Shown: positions 59,477 through 60,972 of the stretch, piece by piece | Layout: every line of letters begins with the position of its first letter | Position numbering within the stretch: the stretch's first letter is position 1 | Origin: Polychytrium aggregatum | Lineage: Eukaryota; Chytridiomycota; Chytridiomycetes; Polychytriales | Length of the DNA stretch: 60,972 bases | Direction of reading: 5' to 3' | Assembly: GCF_025602895.1 (NCBI RefSeq) | Contig: NW_026516396.1 | Coordinates: forward strand, 1 to 60,972 | Notes under the pieces: model-generated | What the model saw: the letters and a program-made list of their open reading frames with translations, nothing else | What the model was told of the DNA's origin: nothing | The model's database searches: none | Program-made: the position numbers and the translations under genes

Positions 59477-60972
59477 ATGAGTTTCTTTGACCAACTTCGC
59501 CAGACCCTGGCGGGCTCGATCGGCCTGCCGGTCGCCCAGCAGAACCTGCAGAACCACCCGTCGCTGCACTTCCACTCGGCTCCTCTCACTCGTCTCGGGC
59601 TTCCCAAGGACGCCCGCCCCCTGGCGCTGTGCTTTGACCCCATCCAGTCGCTGCTCTCCGTGGCTCTGTCGAGCGGCCAGGTTCATGTCGTAGGAGCCAA
59701 AGGCATCGAGTCCTTTATCAACATTAATGCCGCCCATTCGGCATCAGCCGTCCAGGCCAGCCCGGCTCTCGAGCCGATTCCCGTCAGGAGTAACACCGTC
59801 CAGCTGCTGCAGCATCGGCTTGGCGACAAGTTCCTGGTCCTGACCGACACCGACAACGCCGTCTATGCTGTGGACTTCGTTACATCCGCTCTAGGCCCCT
59901 CGGTTCGTTTAGCCGAGACCATCTCCTGCATCTGCACCCCGGCGCTCTCCAAGTTTGTCTTTGTCGGCACCGCCAAGGGCTCCGTCCAAGCCATCGACAC
60001 AAAGCGGGGCGAACTTTCGCCCTTCTCAATCCCACTGCCCCAGGGCGACGACCTCAGCCCATCCGCTGTCGTCGCGCTCGAGTGCAATCCATCCGATTCC
60101 AACATCCTCCTTGTCGCATACCAGAATGGCTTCATCGTGCTGTGGGATCTGGAGCAAAACAAGCCGTGGAAGCAGTTCAACGTCAACTCCAAGGCCGTTG
60201 GTCTCTCCCTGGACGGGCCCGGTGCCTCCTCTTCGGCGCCGCGGCTCACTGCAGCTGCATGGCGGCCCGATGGACAGCAGTTTGCGGTCGTCTGGAGCGG
60301 GCTCCTGGTTTTCTGGAACATCAAGGACGGCTGGTTCGACGGCATCGCCGAGAAGAAGCCCTCCTGGGTCACCAATGCACAGTTCTCCGAGAAGCTTCCC
60401 AAGGCCGGCCGGCGGGTCTTTGCCCTCTGAGACCATCGACGGCCTGGTCTGGTCGCCGGTTGATCCGGACAACAGCTTGCTGGTCTTTGGCCACCGCGGC
60501 CACCTCACGGCCGTTGCAGTCTCGCACACGGCCAAGGACTCTCCAAAGAGCCCCGCCAAAATCCACGTCGTTCCGCTCGAGCGACAGGATCGAATCAAGG
60601 ACTTTGTCGTTGTGCCTCCATCGGCGACCGGTCCAACTGCGGCAGCCGTGGTCCTCTTCGGCTCGGGCCAGATTGCGGCGTATAGCCTGGAGCCGCCGTT
60701 CCGGACCCTGGAAATTTCTCCCTCGCTGTCGCTGGCTGCCTCGACCGACCAGGGATTGGATATTTCCTTCTCCGAGGCTCCTGACACCCTCGTCTACGAC
60801 CTGCGACTGGCCCCACCTGCAACAGATCCGCCCCTGGGTCTCGGGGGCGGTCGACATGTCCCTCTATCCACGGCCCAGAACTGGGACGTTGTCTCGATCA
60901 TCGACCACCAGGGTCTTTTGTGGTTCTGGCACGCCTGTGCACCGACCCCCAAGCCGCTCTCGGTTTTCGACG
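59477..60972 (+). CDS. Lgl/tomosyn/Sro7-like WD-repeat protein, N-terminal part
   Basis: WD protein of the lethal giant larvae family, which binds SNAREs and controls exocytosis. It runs off the right edge. The likely start is ATG at 59477 (MSFFDQLRQTLAGS); in-frame ATGs at 59351 and further up would add residues with no family likeness. Blade sequences include RPLALCFDPIQSLLSVALSS with GQVHVVGAKGIES, KFLVLTDTDNAVYAVDF, and ILLVAYQNGFIVLWDLEQN followed by RLTAAAWRPDGQQFAVVW. At about 60400-60416 (GC-rich GGCCGGCCGGCGGG) the frame ends at a TGA 60428-60430 unless one base is skipped; then SETIDGLVWSPVDPDNSLLV and WDVVSIIDHQGLLWFWHA continue the same family to the edge. Most likely a one-base assembly error; a real frameshift cannot be excluded. 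Confidence 0.8.

Overview
The window reads as nuclear DNA of a zoosporic (chytrid-like) fungus. It is GC-rich, and almost every gene is broken by short GT-AG (occasionally GC-AG) introns. It carries fungal versions of housekeeping genes next to genes that only flagellated, early-diverging fungi normally keep: the axonemal protein CFAP54, a HEATR4-like HEAT-repeat protein, B12-dependent methylmalonyl-CoA mutase, and a decayed Fanzor (eukaryotic TnpB relative). The species cannot be named from the sequence. All exon maps were made by eye from splice signals, frame phase and protein family conservation.

Layout. 1-4706 (-): CFAP54, running off the left edge. 5460-6280 (-): Fanzor relic in the gap before MRI1. 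6813-9061 (+): methylthioribose-1-phosphate isomerase with a 10-nt microexon. 9361-11681 (+): RWD-RBR ubiquitin ligase (RNF14/Itt1 type). 12060-13043 (-): OST2/DAD1. 13434-14272 (-): proteasome assembly chaperone PSMG4-like. 14432-16542 (+): membrane-anchored leucine-rich-repeat protein. 16830-19002 (-): mitochondrial GTP/GDP carrier. 19846-22653 (-): 935-residue disordered protein. 22654-25657: 3-kb divergent intergenic region rich in tandem repeats. 25658-28694 (+): arrestin with a C-terminal SH3 domain. 29623-34022 (-): HEATR4-like. 34619-37815 (-): CWF19L2 splicing/debranching factor. 38407-40578 (-): Yra1/ALYREF mRNA export adaptor. 41326-46215 (+): methylmalonyl-CoA mutase, 17 exons. 46928-51695 (+): DBP10/DDX54 helicase. 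53548-54986 (-): metallophosphoesterase with three apparent 1-nt insertions. 56106-58157 (-): PKA catalytic subunit. 59477-60972 (+): Lgl/tomosyn/Sro7-like WD protein, one apparent 1-nt insertion, running off the right edge.

There is no operon-like logic. The genes serve RNA processing and export (DBP10, CWF19L2, Yra1), proteostasis (RBR ligase, PSMG4, OST2), mitochondrial metabolism (Ggc1, MMUT), methionine salvage (MRI1), signalling and trafficking (PKA, arrestin-SH3, Lgl) and the flagellum (CFAP54, HEATR4-like). No rRNA, tRNA, CRISPR array or intact mobile element was recognised. Simple tandem repeats are abundant and lie mostly in introns and intergenic gaps.
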